Assembly: GCA_964242575.1 (NCBI GenBank)
Contig: CAXTCN010000015.1
Coordinates: forward strand, 1 to 64,000
Length of the DNA: 64,000 nucleotides
Reading direction: 5' to 3'
DNA from: JANPPS01 sp964242575
GTDB taxonomy: Bacteria; Pseudomonadota; Alphaproteobacteria; Acetobacterales; Acetobacteraceae
Shown here: positions 44,227-53,797 of the stretch, in pieces
How positions within the stretch are numbered: the first letter of the stretch is position 1
How the letters are laid out: each line of letters opens with the position of its first letter
Made by a program: the position numbers and the translations under genes
The notes under the pieces: generated by a model
Told to the model about the DNA's origin: nothing
Database searches by the model: none
The model's input: only the letters and a program-made list of their open reading frames with translations

Positions 44227-45186
44227 ATGGCTGTCTACACCGAGGTTACCGACGACGCGCTGTCCGCCTTTCTGCTGGAGTACGACCTCGGCACCGCCGT
44301 CGCGTTCCGCGGCATCGCCGAGGGCGTGGAGAACAGCAACTTCCAGCTCCGCACCACCGCCGGCGACTATATCCTGACCCTGTATGAGAAGCGGGTGGAC
44401 GCCGCCGAGCTGCCCTGGTTCCTCGGCCTCATGGAGCACCTCGCCACCCGCGGCATCACCTGTCCGCAGCCGGTGCGCGGGCGGGACGGCGCCAGCCTGC
44501 GCCGCCTTGCGGGCCGTCCGGCCTGCATTACCACGTTCCTGCCCGGCGTCTGGCCGCGCCGCGTGCGGCCCGAGCATTGCGGACCCCTCGGCGCGGCGCT
44601 CGCGGGCCTGCACCGGGCCGGCGTGGACTACGCGCCCACCCGCGCCAACGCGCTCGGCCCCGATAGCTGGGCGTCGCTGCTGGAACGTTGCGCGGACCGG
44701 GCCGACGAGGTGCAGCCGGGCCTGCACGCGGAGCTTCGGGCCGCGTTGCAGCGCATCGCCGGCGCCTGGCCCACGGACCTGCCGCGCGGGCAAATCCATG
44801 CGGATTTGTTCCCGGACAACGTGTTTTTCCTGGATGGCCGACTGTCCGGCCTGATCGACTTCTACTTCGCCGCCACCGACCTGCTGGCGTACGACGTCGC
44901 GGTCTGCCTGAACGCCTGGTGCTTCGAGCCGGACTACAGCTTCAACGTGACCCGCGCCCGCGCCCTTTTGGCCGGCTACGCCGCGACCCGGCCGCTGTCA
45001 TGCGCCGAACAGGCCGCGTTGCCGGCGCTGTGCCAGGGCGCCGCGCTGCGCTTCCTGCTGACCCGGCTGTTCGACTGGCTGAACCACCCGCCGGGCGCGC
45101 TGGTGACGCGCAAGAACCCAGTCGAGTACCTCCGCCGCCTTCGCTTCCACCTCAGTTGCCCGGACGCGCGCGCCTATGGCCTCTGA
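44227..45186 (+). CDS. thrB: homoserine kinase (ThrB, aminoglycoside kinase-like type)
   Basis: The 319-aa kinase phosphorylates homoserine in threonine synthesis; this is the choline/aminoglycoside kinase-fold type found in alphaproteobacteria. Signatures are EGVENSNFQLRTTAGDYILTLYEKR, the catalytic loop QIHADLFPDNVFF and the metal-binding LIDFYFA. ATG at 44227 is used. It overlaps rnhA by 11 bases. Confidence 0.94.
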   Translation: MAVYTEVTDDALSAFLLEYDLGTAVAFRGIAEGVENSNFQLRTTAGDYILTLYEKRVDAAELPWFLGLMEHLATRGITCPQPVRGRDGASLRRLAGRPACITTFLPGVWPRRVRPEHCGPLGAALAGLHRAGVDYAPTRANALGPDSWASLLERCADRADEVQPGLHAELRAALQRIAGAWPTDLPRGQIHADLFPDNVFFLDGRLSGLIDFYFAATDLLAYDVAVCLNAWCFEPDYSFNVTRARALLAGYAATRPLSCAEQAALPALCQGAALRFLLTRLFDWLNHPPGALVTRKNPVEYLRRLRFHLSCPDARAYGL

Positions 45187-45625
45187 AAAGGCTGGGGATG
45201 TCGTCGAAGTTTGGACCGACGGCGGCTGCAAGCCCAACCCCGGCCCAGGCGGCTGGGCCGCCATCCTGCGCTTCGGCGCGCACGAGCGGGAGCTGACCGG
45301 CCGCGACCCCGCCACCACCAACAACCGCATGGAGCTGACCGCCGCCGCCGCCGCGTTGGAGGCCTTGACCCGGCCCTGCCGCGTGGTGCTGCATACCGAT
45401 AGCGAGTACCTGCGCAACGGCGTGACCCGCTGGAGCACCGGCTGGGTCCGCCGCAACTGGCGCAACGCCTCCGGCGACCCAGTGGCGAACATGGACCTGT
45501 GGCGCCGGGTGCTGAACGCCGCCCGTCCGCACGAGATTGACTGGCGCTGGGTGCGCGGGCACGCAGGCGACGCGATGAACGAGCGGGCGGACGTGCTGGC
45601 GACGCGGGCGCGGGATGGGGTTTGA
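45176..45625 (+). CDS. rnhA: ribonuclease HI
   Basis: The 149-aa enzyme degrades RNA in RNA-DNA hybrids. Catalytic residues are Asp in WTDGGCKPNPGPGG, Glu in RMEL, Asp in HTDSEYL and Asp in NERAD. The ATG at 45176 lies inside the end of thrB, so the two genes are coupled. Confidence 0.95.
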   Translation: MASEKAGDVVEVWTDGGCKPNPGPGGWAAILRFGAHERELTGRDPATTNNRMELTAAAAALEALTRPCRVVLHTDSEYLRNGVTRWSTGWVRRNWRNASGDPVANMDLWRRVLNAARPHEIDWRWVRGHAGDAMNERADVLATRARDGV

Positions 45626-45684
45626 ACTTACAAAACCCTGCCACACAATAAAATTGAGTTCTGTGCATAGGTACTCGCAAAAGA

Positions 45685-45713
45685 TTGTTTTTTCTCACGG
45701 AAACGTGTATATT
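45685..45713 (+). promoter_or_regulatory. candidate sigma-70-type promoter
   Basis: TTGTTT at 45685-45690 and TATATT at 45708-45713 with a 17-base spacer, in an A/T-rich patch. CACG-GAAA-CGTG dyad lies within the spacer. It could drive the unrecognised ORF at 45834. The -35 is weak (3/6), the -10 is good (5/6). Confidence 0.4.
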
Positions 45714-45833
45714 GCCATTATTGGTTTGAAACAGGCGTAAATGCCAACTGCGTTCGACAAAATCCGCACGTTTATCCGTCAGTGAGAACGCATTCTGCTT
45801 TCATATTACTTGGAACTATTTTGGAGTGGGTTG

Positions 45834-46346
45834 GTGTCCGGTAAAATTAATTGGCAGAAGGGTCACGCCAAGAAAATGGCCATTAGAAATGGTGCAGAGC
45901 CAATCACGCAGGAGGATCGGACCATCATATCCGGGCGGTTGAACTCTTCTGGCGGTCTGCTCCGCCGAGTGCAAGACCGAACGTCGCACCCTATGTTGAA
46001 TCCTGTAGGCCACGGGGTAAAGGAAACTGAAGAAGAGGCGCGGAGGGCCGTTCAGAGGATTGAAGCGGAGAAAGCGACAGACAAGCTTCTTCGCATAATC
46101 GCTCAGGCGAAAGCTGCCGAGCAACGGCAGAACCGTCAAAAAGAACCAGGCGGCATAAGGGGTGTGACAGCCTACATCTACTCTGCCGTACCCTTACAAG
46201 CCGATAAGGTGAGCCAAGTTATCCAGACAACTGGTCGCAAAACGACCGTTGTTCGCGTCGAGTACAAGTCCCCAGCGCGGGCGGCTGATAGAACTGCGCA
46301 GCCGCTAATCATCCATTCACCCGCACCCAGCCTCCTGAAACCGTAG
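45834..46346 (+). CDS. unrecognised protein in a low-GC patch
   Basis: The protein has 170 aa from GTG 45834 (GGAG seven bases upstream). It is basic and hydrophilic (KINWQKGHAKKMAIRNGAEPI), with a central Glu/Arg/Ala/Lys-rich helix (ETEEEARRAVQRIEAEKATDK). Base composition is clearly lower in GC than that of the neighbours, and codon use differs, as expected for transferred DNA. No family recognised. The frame overlaps the convergent inositol dehydrogenase end by 38 bases. Spurious translation cannot be excluded, but the frame is open for 170 codons in AT-richer DNA. Confidence 0.5.
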   Translation: MSGKINWQKGHAKKMAIRNGAEPITQEDRTIISGRLNSSGGLLRRVQDRTSHPMLNPVGHGVKETEEEARRAVQRIEAEKATDKLLRIIAQAKAAEQRQNRQKEPGGIRGVTAYIYSAVPLQADKVSQVIQTTGRKTTVVRVEYKSPARAADRTAQPLIIHSPAPSLLKP

Positions 46347-47439
46347 ACTCCGCAATAGCATGGACGGTGCGCTCAATCGCCAGCCCCTTTGCAAACGACG
46401 TCGGCGGAGCAGCGCCACCCGTAATGGCGCGCAAAAGCTGCGCCGCCTCAGCCACTTTGAGGTCATTGAAACCCAGCCCATGACCCGGCGCAGGGCAGAA
46501 CCGGCCGTATGGCGGGTGCAGCGGCCCGGTCAGGATGGTGCGGAAGCCGCGGGTCGCCGCCGGGCCGTCCGCCTCGAACAGCAGCAGCTCGTTCATGCGT
46601 TCCTGGTCGAACGCCAGCGTGCCGTGCGTGCCGTGCACCTCCCAGGCCAGGCGGTTCTTGCGGCCCCAGGCCACCCGGCTGCTCGACAACGTGCCGCTCG
46701 CGCCACTAGCGAAGCGCACGAGGGCGGACGCCGCGTCCTCGTTCTCCACCGGGCGGGATTTGTCCGGCGCGCCTTGCAGCGAGCGGGTGGGGTGCACGGT
46801 CTCCATGTCGCCGCAGACGCGCAGGACCGGGCCGGCCAGCATCTGCGCCACGCTCACCAGATGACACATGAGGTCGGCCAGCACGCCCAGCCCGGCCTCG
46901 GCCCGGCGGTAACGCCAGGACCACGGCAGCGCGGGGTCGGCGGAGTAGTCCTCGTCCATCACGCCGCGGAACTGCGCTACCCGGCCGACCGTGCCGGACC
47001 GGATCAGCCGCGCCGCGTGCTCGACGGCGGGGTTGCGCAGGTAATTGTAGCCGAGCGCCGCCACGCCGGGAGCGTCCGCCGCCGCCGAAGCCATCGCCTC
47101 CGCGTCGGCCAGCGTCAGCGCCATCGGCTTCTCGCACCAGACATGCTTGCCCGCCCCGAGCGCCGCCAGCGCGACCTCCTTGTGCATAGCGTTGGGCAGG
47201 GTGATGGACATGACCGCGACCGCCGGGTCGGCCACCACTTCGCGCCAGTCGGCGACGGCACGCGCGAAGCCGAACCGCTCCGCCGCCCGGGACGCCGCGC
47301 CCGCGTCGGCGTCGCACACCACGGCCAGCTCGGGCAGCGGCACGTCGTCGAACACCGCGCCCACCGCGCGCCAGGCAAGGGCGTGGCAGCGCCCCATGAA
47401 GCCGGTGCCGATGACGCCGACGCCGATCCGGTCTGGCAT
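46309..47439 (-). CDS. Gfo/Idh/MocA oxidoreductase, probable inositol dehydrogenase
   Basis: The protein has 376 aa with the N-terminal Rossmann motif GVIGTGFMGRCHALAW and the CEKPMA motif, the catalytic Lys region. The C-terminal half is the Gfo/Idh/MocA fold. It is the last gene of the inositol operon and may be the myo-inositol or scyllo-inositol dehydrogenase (IolG/IolX). ATG at 47439 lies 5 bases after the iolB stop. Confidence 0.85.
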   Translation of the reverse strand: MPDRIGVGVIGTGFMGRCHALAWRAVGAVFDDVPLPELAVVCDADAGAASRAAERFGFARAVADWREVVADPAVAVMSITLPNAMHKEVALAALGAGKHVWCEKPMALTLADAEAMASAAADAPGVAALGYNYLRNPAVEHAARLIRSGTVGRVAQFRGVMDEDYSADPALPWSWRYRRAEAGLGVLADLMCHLVSVAQMLAGPVLRVCGDMETVHPTRSLQGAPDKSRPVENEDAASALVRFASGASGTLSSSRVAWGRKNRLAWEVHGTHGTLAFDQERMNELLLFEADGPAATRGFRTILTGPLHPPYGRFCPAPGHGLGFNDLKVAEAAQLLRAITGGAAPPTSFAKGLAIERTVHAIAESTVSGGWVRVNG

Positions 47440-47444
47440 GTCTG

Positions 47445-48242
47445 TCACCAACCCAGGAACGCGTGCTCCGGGGCAACGGTGAACCGCCACTCGCGCACCG
47501 GGCCGGCCATGACGTTCAGGTAAAACAGGTCGAACCCGTGCGGCGCGCCGACCGGATGGTAGCCGCGCGGCACTAGCACCACGTCGCGGTCACCGACAGC
47601 CATCGTCTCGTCCAGGGAGCGGTCATCGGTATAGACCCGCTGCACGGCAAACCCATCGGGATGCGCCAGCCGGTGGTAGTAGGTTTCCTCCAGGTAGGTC
47701 TCACGCGGCGGGTCGTCCACGTCGTGCTTGTGCGGCGGGTAGCTGGACCAGTGGCCGCCCGGCGTCACGACCTCCACCACCAGCAACGTCTCGGCCACGC
47801 CGGTGTCGGGCAGGATGTTGCGGACATGGCGGGTGTTGGTCCCGGCGCCGCGGGTTTCCTGACCCACGTCGCCGGGGGCGATCAGTCGCGCCGGGAGGCC
47901 GCCCTTGCCCGGCGAGGTGCAGACCGCCAGCTCGCACCCGTCCGCCGCGGCGCGCACGTCCCATGGCGCGCCGGCCGGCACGTACACCGACCATGGGCTG
48001 CCCTCGAACGGGGAGCTGCGCCCGCCGATCTCGCCGAAATCCTGGCCGTCCGCGCGCACCGCGGCGTGGCCGGACATCAGCACCAGACAGGTTTCGCGGC
48101 CTGCCTCGTGCCGCGTGGCCGCCTGGCCCGGCGCAAGGTCCAGCACCTCGAACCCGACATAGCGCCAGCCCGCGTTCTCCGGCGTGATGCGGTGGACCAC
48201 GCCATCCGTGCCGCGCGCCGGGCGTCGCAGCAGACCGCTCAC
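47445..48242 (-). CDS. iolB: 5-deoxy-glucuronate isomerase
   Basis: The 265-aa cupin enzyme acts in myo-inositol breakdown, converting 5-deoxyglucuronate to 5-dehydro-2-deoxygluconate. Characteristic stretches: NILPDTGVAETLLVVEVVTPGGHWSSYPPHKHD and RETYLEETYYHRL, the metal His and Glu residues. GTG at 48242 overlaps the iolE stop (GTGA). Confidence 0.94.
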   Translation of the reverse strand: MSGLLRRPARGTDGVVHRITPENAGWRYVGFEVLDLAPGQAATRHEAGRETCLVLMSGHAAVRADGQDFGEIGGRSSPFEGSPWSVYVPAGAPWDVRAAADGCELAVCTSPGKGGLPARLIAPGDVGQETRGAGTNTRHVRNILPDTGVAETLLVVEVVTPGGHWSSYPPHKHDVDDPPRETYLEETYYHRLAHPDGFAVQRVYTDDRSLDETMAVGDRDVVLVPRGYHPVGAPHGFDLFYLNVMAGPVREWRFTVAPEHAFLGW

Positions 48243-49132
48243 GCCGCCTGCCTCAACCCGGCATCCGAGAGGCAGCGGCGCAGGTTGGCATAGCCCATGC
48301 GCGCATACGTCAGCGGGTTGGCGCGCGCCGGGTCCTGTTCCGCCTCGATCACCACCCAGCCCACATAGCCCGGCAGCGCCCGGAACACCGCCGGGTAGTC
48401 CACCGCCCCGTCGCCCGGCACGGTGTACACGCCCTCGACCACGGCGCGCAGGAAGCTCCAGTCCTCCGCCTGCGCGCGGGCCATCACCTCTGGGCGCACG
48501 TCCTTGGCGTGGACGTGGAAGATGCGCTCCCGGTAGCGAGCCGCGAGCGCCGCCGGGTCGGCCCCGCCCCAGGTGGCATGGCCGGTGTCCAGCAACAGGC
48601 CGACCGAGGGGCCGGTCGCGGCCATCAGGGCGTGGATGTCGTCCGCGTCCTGCACCACGGTGCCCATGTGGTGGTGGTAAACCAGGCGCACGCCCTCGTG
48701 GAGCGTCGCGTCGGCGACGGCGGTCATGCGGGCGCCGAACCCGGCCCACTCGTCCCGGCCCAGCACGGGGCGGCGCGACAGCGGCTGGCCCATGTCGCCG
48801 TGAATGGCGTTGCTGGTCTCGGCGAACACCAGGACGGACGACCCCATCGCCTTCAACAGGTCAAGATGCGGGCGGAGCGCGGCCAGCTCCGTGTCCGCGT
48901 CGCGCCGCAGCAGCGCGGCCGAGTGCCAGCCCGAAACGCAGGCCATGCCGTACGGATCGAGCGCGGTCCGCAGCGCCGCCGGGTCGCGGGGGAACTTGTG
49001 GCCCAGCTCCATGCCCTCGAAGCCAACGTCCCGGGCTTCGGCCAGGCAGGTCTCCAGCGGGGTGTCGCCGCCCAGCGCGCGCATGTCGTCGTTGGACCAG
49101 CCGATTGGGTTCGCGCCGATGCGGATCGTCAT
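48239..49132 (-). CDS. iolE: myo-inosose-2 dehydratase
   Basis: The 297-aa TIM-barrel (xylose isomerase-like) enzyme dehydrates 2-keto-myo-inositol to 3D-trihydroxycyclohexane-1,2-dione. Segments IGANPIGWSNDDM, EGMELGHKFPRD, GVRLVYHHHMGTVVQ, LLLDTGHATWGG and HVHAKDVR hold the metal ligands. ATG at 49132 lies four bases after the iolD stop; it overlaps iolB. Confidence 0.95.
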   Translation of the reverse strand: MTIRIGANPIGWSNDDMRALGGDTPLETCLAEARDVGFEGMELGHKFPRDPAALRTALDPYGMACVSGWHSAALLRRDADTELAALRPHLDLLKAMGSSVLVFAETSNAIHGDMGQPLSRRPVLGRDEWAGFGARMTAVADATLHEGVRLVYHHHMGTVVQDADDIHALMAATGPSVGLLLDTGHATWGGADPAALAARYRERIFHVHAKDVRPEVMARAQAEDWSFLRAVVEGVYTVPGDGAVDYPAVFRALPGYVGWVVIEAEQDPARANPLTYARMGYANLRRCLSDAGLRQAA

Positions 49133-49136
49133 GTGC

Positions 49137-50991
49137 TTAGTCTCCGAGGTGCTGCCGCGCCATCGCGGCCTCGTACTGCTCACGTGCCGCGCGCACCTCC
49201 GGCCGGGCCGAGACTTCGGGCACCGCCACGTCCCACCAGTGGCCGCCCGCGTCGGTGGTGGGCGCCGGGTCGGTGCGGATCGCCACCACGGCGGTGCGCG
49301 GGCAGGCGCGGGCGCGCTCCAGCGCCGCGGGCAGGTCCGCGAGGCCGTCCACCCAGGCAGCGTCCGCGCCCAGGCTGCGCGCATGGGCGGCGAAGTCCAC
49401 CGCCGGCAGCGTCTCGTGCGCAGCGTCGCGCAGCAGGTTGTTGAAGCCTGCGCCGCCGGTCGCGCGCTGCAACCGGTCGATGCAGCCGTAGCCGCCGTTG
49501 TCCAGCACCACGATGACCAGCTTCCGGCCCAGCATCACCGAGGTGGCGATCTCGGAGTTCAGCATGAGGTAGGACCCATCGCCGACCAGCACGAACACCT
49601 CGCGCGAGGGCTCCGCCATCTTGACGCCGAGGCCGCCGGCAATCTCGTAGCCCATGCAGGAGTAGCCGTACTTCCATGTGGTAGCCGCCGGGCTGCGCGG
49701 CCTGCCAATGCTTGTGCAGTTCGCCCGGCAATCCCCCGGCCGCGCACACCACCACGTCGGACGGATGCGCCTGGCGCTGCACCACGCCAATCACCTGCGC
49801 GTCGGACGGCAGCACGGCGTTGGTCGGCGCGGTGTACGGCATGACCGCCTGCTGCCAGGCCCGCTTCTCGGCGTGGGCGCGGCTGGTCCAGGCGTCCGGC
49901 GCGCGCCATCCGTCCAGCGCATCCCCCAGCGCCGCCAGCCCAGCGCGCGCGTCCGCCACCAACGGCTGGGCCGAGTGCTTCATGGCGTCGAACGGCTGCG
50001 CGTTCAGCCCAACGATGCGCCGCCCGTCGCCTTGGAACAGCGCCCAGGACCCGGTGGTGAAGTCCTGCAACCGCGTGCCCACCGCGAGCACGAGGTCCGC
50101 CTCGGTCGCCAGCGCGTTGGCCGCCGCGGTGCCGGTCACGCCGATGGCGCCCATGTTGAGCGGGTGCGCGTCCGGCAGGGCAGACTTCCCGGCCTGGGTC
50201 TCGCCGAGCGGCAGGCCGTGCGCCTCGCAGAACTGGCGCAGCGCGTCCTCGGCCTCGGAGTACAGCACGCCGCCGCCCGCAATCACGAACGGCTTCCGCG
50301 CGGCGCGCAGCAGGCCGGCCGCGGCGTGCAATTCGTCCTCGTCCGGGCGGGCACGGCGCGGCGTCCACAGCCGCGGCTCGAACAGGCTGGCTGGGTAGTC
50401 GTACGCCTCCGCCTGCACGTCCTGGCACAACCCCAGCGTGACGGGACCGCACTCGGTCGGGTCGGTCATGACCTGCATGGCGCGGGCGAAGGCGGGAATG
50501 AGCTGTTCGGGCCGCATAAGGCGGTCGAAGTAGCGGGATACTGGGCGCAGGCAGTCATTGGCCGACACCGTGCCGTCGCCCCAGTCCTCGACCTGTTGCA
50601 GCACGGGGTCCGAGCGGCGGCCCGCGAACACGTCGCCCGGCAACAGCAGCAGCGGCAGCCGGTTGACGTGGGCCACGGCGGCAGCGGTGACCAAGTTGGT
50701 GGCGCCCGGCCCAATCGAGGTGGTGCAGGCCATCGCGCGCCGCCGCCGGCTTGCCTTGGCATACGCGACGGCGGCGTGGGCCATCGCCTGCTCGTTATGG
50801 GCGCGGTAGGTCGGCAGGGCGTCGCGCGCGCCGTGCAGCGCCTCGCCCATGCCCGCGACGTTGCCGTGGCCGAAAATGGCCCAGACGCCGCCGAAGAACG
50901 GCTGCTCCAGCCCAGCGAACACCGTGCGTTGCGCGGCCATCGCGCGGACCAGCGCCTGCGCCATCGTCAGGCGCACCGTGCTACGCGGCAT
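49137..50991 (-). pseudogene. iolD: trihydroxycyclohexane-1,2-dione hydrolase with one-base frameshift
   Basis: The ThDP-dependent enzyme opens the cyclohexanedione ring. From ATG 50991 (MPRSTVRLTMAQALVRAM) the frame is good through GELHKHWQAAQPGGYHME, then near 49671-49674 one extra base appears in TGGAAGTACGG, where TGGAGTACGG is expected. In the other frame the sequence continues YGYSCMGYEIAGGLGVKMAEPS with the ThDP motif GDGSYLMLNSE to the stop at 49137. Total length is one base more than a multiple of three, consistent with one insertion. Without correction the enzyme is lost after ~437 residues. A sequencing indel is the likely alternative, because the rest of the operon is intact. Confidence 0.88.
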
Positions 50992-52897
50992 CGGCGCGGC
51001 CCACGGCTTGCCAGGCGTCGTCCAGTTGGGCGAAGCGCCGGGCCATCTCGGCGGTGGCCTCCGCGTCGCTGATGCGCCCCGCGAGCCAGGCCTGCGCGGG
51101 TTCCGCGAAAATCGTGCGGCCCACCGCGAAGCCGCGCACCAGGCTTTCCCCGGCGGCGGCGGCGAACGCGCGCACCAAATCATCCAGTGGCGCGTCCAGG
51201 CCCAGCATGACGATGCCCCGGCAATGCGGGTCGCGGGCGCGGACCGTGTCGCCGATGTTGGCCCAGGCGCGCGCGCTCGGTTGCGTTTCCAGCTTCCACC
51301 AGTCCGGGCGGATGCCGAGGTCGTACAGCCGCCCGACCACGCGGGCCACCGTGTCGTCCTCCAGCGTGCCGTGCTTGCCGGCGATGATCTCCACCAGCAT
51401 CTCGCGCCCCACCGTGCGGCAGGCGTCGTTCAGGCGCAGCAACTCGCGCTCCTGGCGCACGCGCAGGTCCTCGGGGTCGTCAGGGTGGTAGAAGCACAGG
51501 CACTTCACGATCTGCCACACCGGCCACTCACTGAGGTGCGCGCCAAGGCTCGGCGTCTCGAAGTCGAGCGGGCGGGAGCCGGGGCGCTCCACCGGGCGAG
51601 CCACCCACAGCTCGGGGTGCCCAGCGACGCGGAACAGCGCGGCTCGGCCATGGGTGCCGTCCAGCAGCATCCCATAGCCCGGCCGTCCGGCGGAGACGCG
51701 CAGCGCCGCGTCCACCGCAAGCTCCTTGAACGCCGCGATCCGCTCGCGCGGCGCGCCGGCCGCGTCCGCCATGGCCTCCAACTGGGCGCGGTGGTCAATC
51801 GCCAGCGCCACGACGGCGCCGGACGCTGGCCGGCGGGTGGTGGCGCGGTGCAGGTGGTTCAGTTCCGCATCCAGCCGCACGGCGCGGTGCGGGCTGCCGT
51901 GCTGCACGAAGCGCTGCATCTCAGTGAACGAGGGGTACTCGGGCGAGCACAGCAGGCGGGACACCGCGAGCGCCCCGCAGGCGTTCGCCCAGGTGCAGCA
52001 CGTCAGGAGCGGTTCGTCCCGCAGCCAGCCGCGCAGGAAGCCGGACAGGAACGCGTCGCCCGCGCCGAGCACGTTGTACACCTCGACCGGGAAGCCCGGC
52101 CCGGACACGCCGTCCTCTAAGTGCCGCGGGACCGCCCCGGGCGCGAACGCGACGCAGCCCATGGCACCGCGCTTGCACACGATGGCGGCGCCAGGCACGG
52201 CGGCGCGGATACGGCGGACGGCCTCAAGCGTGTCCTCGCTGCCGCCCGCGACGTGCAATTCCTCCTCCGTGCCGACGATCAGGTCGCACAGCGGCAGCAC
52301 GGGCGCGAGCCGGGCGGTGACGGCGCCAGAGCGCACATAGCGGCTTTCGCCCGCGCTGTGCCCGGCCAGGCCCCACAGGTTGGGGCGGTAGTCCACATCC
52401 AGGATCACCCGGCGCCCATGCTGCTTCGCGGCCCGCATCGCCTTGGTTTGTGCGGCGGCGGTGTTGTCCTTCGCGAAGTGCGTGCCGGTGACCAGCACCG
52501 CGCTGGCGGAGGCGATGAACGCCTCGTCCACGTCGCCCTCATCCAATGCGCCGTCGGCGCAGTTGTCGCGGTAGAAGATAAGCGGGGACGACTGCTCGTC
52601 GCGCACGCTCAGCAGCACGAGGGACGTAAGGCGCTCCTTGTCCGTGCGCACGCCATCCAGCGCCACGCCCTCGCGCGTGAGCTGTTCGCGGATGAACCGG
52701 CCCATCGCCTCGTCGCCGACCCGGGTGATGACGCCGGAGCGCAGGCCGAGGCGGGCGGTGCCGATGGCGATGTTGGTGGGACAGCCGCCGACCGCCTTGG
52801 TGAAGGTGCCGATGTCCTCCAGGCGCGAGCCGATTTGTTCCCCGTACAGGTCCACCGAGGAACGGCCGATGGTGATAAGGTCCAACGGGGCGGTCAT
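50981..52897 (-). CDS. iolC: 5-dehydro-2-deoxygluconokinase fused to DUF2090 (aldolase-like) domain
   Basis: The protein has 638 aa. The N-terminal ~325 residues are a PfkB-type kinase (VGGCPTNIAIGTARLGLRS, NVLGAGDAFLSGFL) phosphorylating 5-dehydro-2-deoxygluconate. The C-terminal ~300 residues are DUF2090, an alternative 2-deoxy-5-keto-gluconate-6-phosphate aldolase replacing IolJ (AIDHRAQLEAM, LLDGTHGRAAL, WKLETQPSARAW). The fusion is common in proteobacteria. It overlaps the rpiR stop (ATGA) and iolD by 11 bases. Confidence 0.94.
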   Translation of the reverse strand: MTAPLDLITIGRSSVDLYGEQIGSRLEDIGTFTKAVGGCPTNIAIGTARLGLRSGVITRVGDEAMGRFIREQLTREGVALDGVRTDKERLTSLVLLSVRDEQSSPLIFYRDNCADGALDEGDVDEAFIASASAVLVTGTHFAKDNTAAAQTKAMRAAKQHGRRVILDVDYRPNLWGLAGHSAGESRYVRSGAVTARLAPVLPLCDLIVGTEEELHVAGGSEDTLEAVRRIRAAVPGAAIVCKRGAMGCVAFAPGAVPRHLEDGVSGPGFPVEVYNVLGAGDAFLSGFLRGWLRDEPLLTCCTWANACGALAVSRLLCSPEYPSFTEMQRFVQHGSPHRAVRLDAELNHLHRATTRRPASGAVVALAIDHRAQLEAMADAAGAPRERIAAFKELAVDAALRVSAGRPGYGMLLDGTHGRAALFRVAGHPELWVARPVERPGSRPLDFETPSLGAHLSEWPVWQIVKCLCFYHPDDPEDLRVRQERELLRLNDACRTVGREMLVEIIAGKHGTLEDDTVARVVGRLYDLGIRPDWWKLETQPSARAWANIGDTVRARDPHCRGIVMLGLDAPLDDLVRAFAAAAGESLVRGFAVGRTIFAEPAQAWLAGRISDAEATAEMARRFAQLDDAWQAVGRADAA

Positions 52898-53787
52898 GGC
52901 CCGGTCTCCAACTTGGCGTTTAAAGTTCCAGAACCCTCGCGCCGCTCAGCCACGGCGATGGCCAGCGTCATGGCAAGCGCGAAGGTGCCGGCCAGCAGGC
53001 GGAACGCGGCATGGTCGGCCTCCGCCACCTCCAGCCAAACCGTGGCGACCTGGGCCAGCGGCGAGAACACGCTGTCGGTGACCGCCACCACGGGCACGCC
53101 GCGCTGGGCGGTGCGGGTGGCGAGGTCGAGCGTGACCGGCGCGTAGGGCGTGAACGAGATCGCGAGCACGGCGTCGTCGGTGGGGATCAGGTCCGCCAGC
53201 TCCGGCACCGGTCCGCCTGTTTGGTCCAGCAACTGGCACGCGACCCCGAGCTTGCGCAGCGCATACGCCAACCCGGCGGCGGCGGGGAACGAACGCCGGG
53301 CGCCGATCAGGTGGATGGTGCGCGCCGCCGCCAGCACCGCCACCGCGCGCTCCAGGTCAGCCAGGTCCACGGTGTCGCGCATCCGGGTGGCCGACAACGC
53401 CGACGCCTCGGCGAAGCCAGTCAACAGCGCCGCCAGCCGGTCCCCGGTCCCGTTGGACGAAGGCGCGTTGCGCAGCGCCTTGAGCCGCTCCCGGTAGTCC
53501 GGCCAACGCTCGCGGGCGTGGGCGCGGAACACCGCCTGCAGGTCCGAGAACCCGGCGTAACCCAGCGCCTGCGCGAACCGCACCAACGCCGAGGGCTGCA
53601 CCTGCGCCGCCCGGGCGACCTCGGCGATAGTGCCGAACGCGATGTCCTGCGGGTGCATGAGCGCGAACTCGGCCGCTTGGACCAGGCGCTTGGGCAACTG
53701 GCCGCGCCGCCGGGCAATCAGGTCATGCAGCGCGCCGAGGTCGCGGGGCAGGGTGCTGTCGTTCGCCGCGGCCAGGGCCGTGCTCAT
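52894..53787 (-). CDS. RpiR-family transcriptional regulator (IolR-like)
   Basis: The protein has 297 aa. The N-terminal HTH_6 (about 20-95; IAEVARAAQVQPSALVRFAQALGYAGFSDLQ) and C-terminal SIS domain (about 125-265; IHLIGARRSFPAAAGLAYALRK) bind a sugar phosphate. As in other proteobacteria, an RpiR regulator inside the iol operon probably represses or activates it in response to an inositol intermediate. ATG at 53787 lies 10 bases after the permease stop; its end overlaps iolC. Confidence 0.9.
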   Translation of the reverse strand: MSTALAAANDSTLPRDLGALHDLIARRRGQLPKRLVQAAEFALMHPQDIAFGTIAEVARAAQVQPSALVRFAQALGYAGFSDLQAVFRAHARERWPDYRERLKALRNAPSSNGTGDRLAALLTGFAEASALSATRMRDTVDLADLERAVAVLAAARTIHLIGARRSFPAAAGLAYALRKLGVACQLLDQTGGPVPELADLIPTDDAVLAISFTPYAPVTLDLATRTAQRGVPVVAVTDSVFSPLAQVATVWLEVAEADHAAFRLLAGTFALAMTLAIAVAERREGSGTLNAKLETGP

Positions 53788-53797
53788 CGAACCCGTC

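Noticed and set aside
45816..46139. 107-codon minus-strand frame antisense to the low-GC ORF
   Set aside because: The plus-strand frame is longer, has a ribosome site and a candidate promoter; the minus frame has none.
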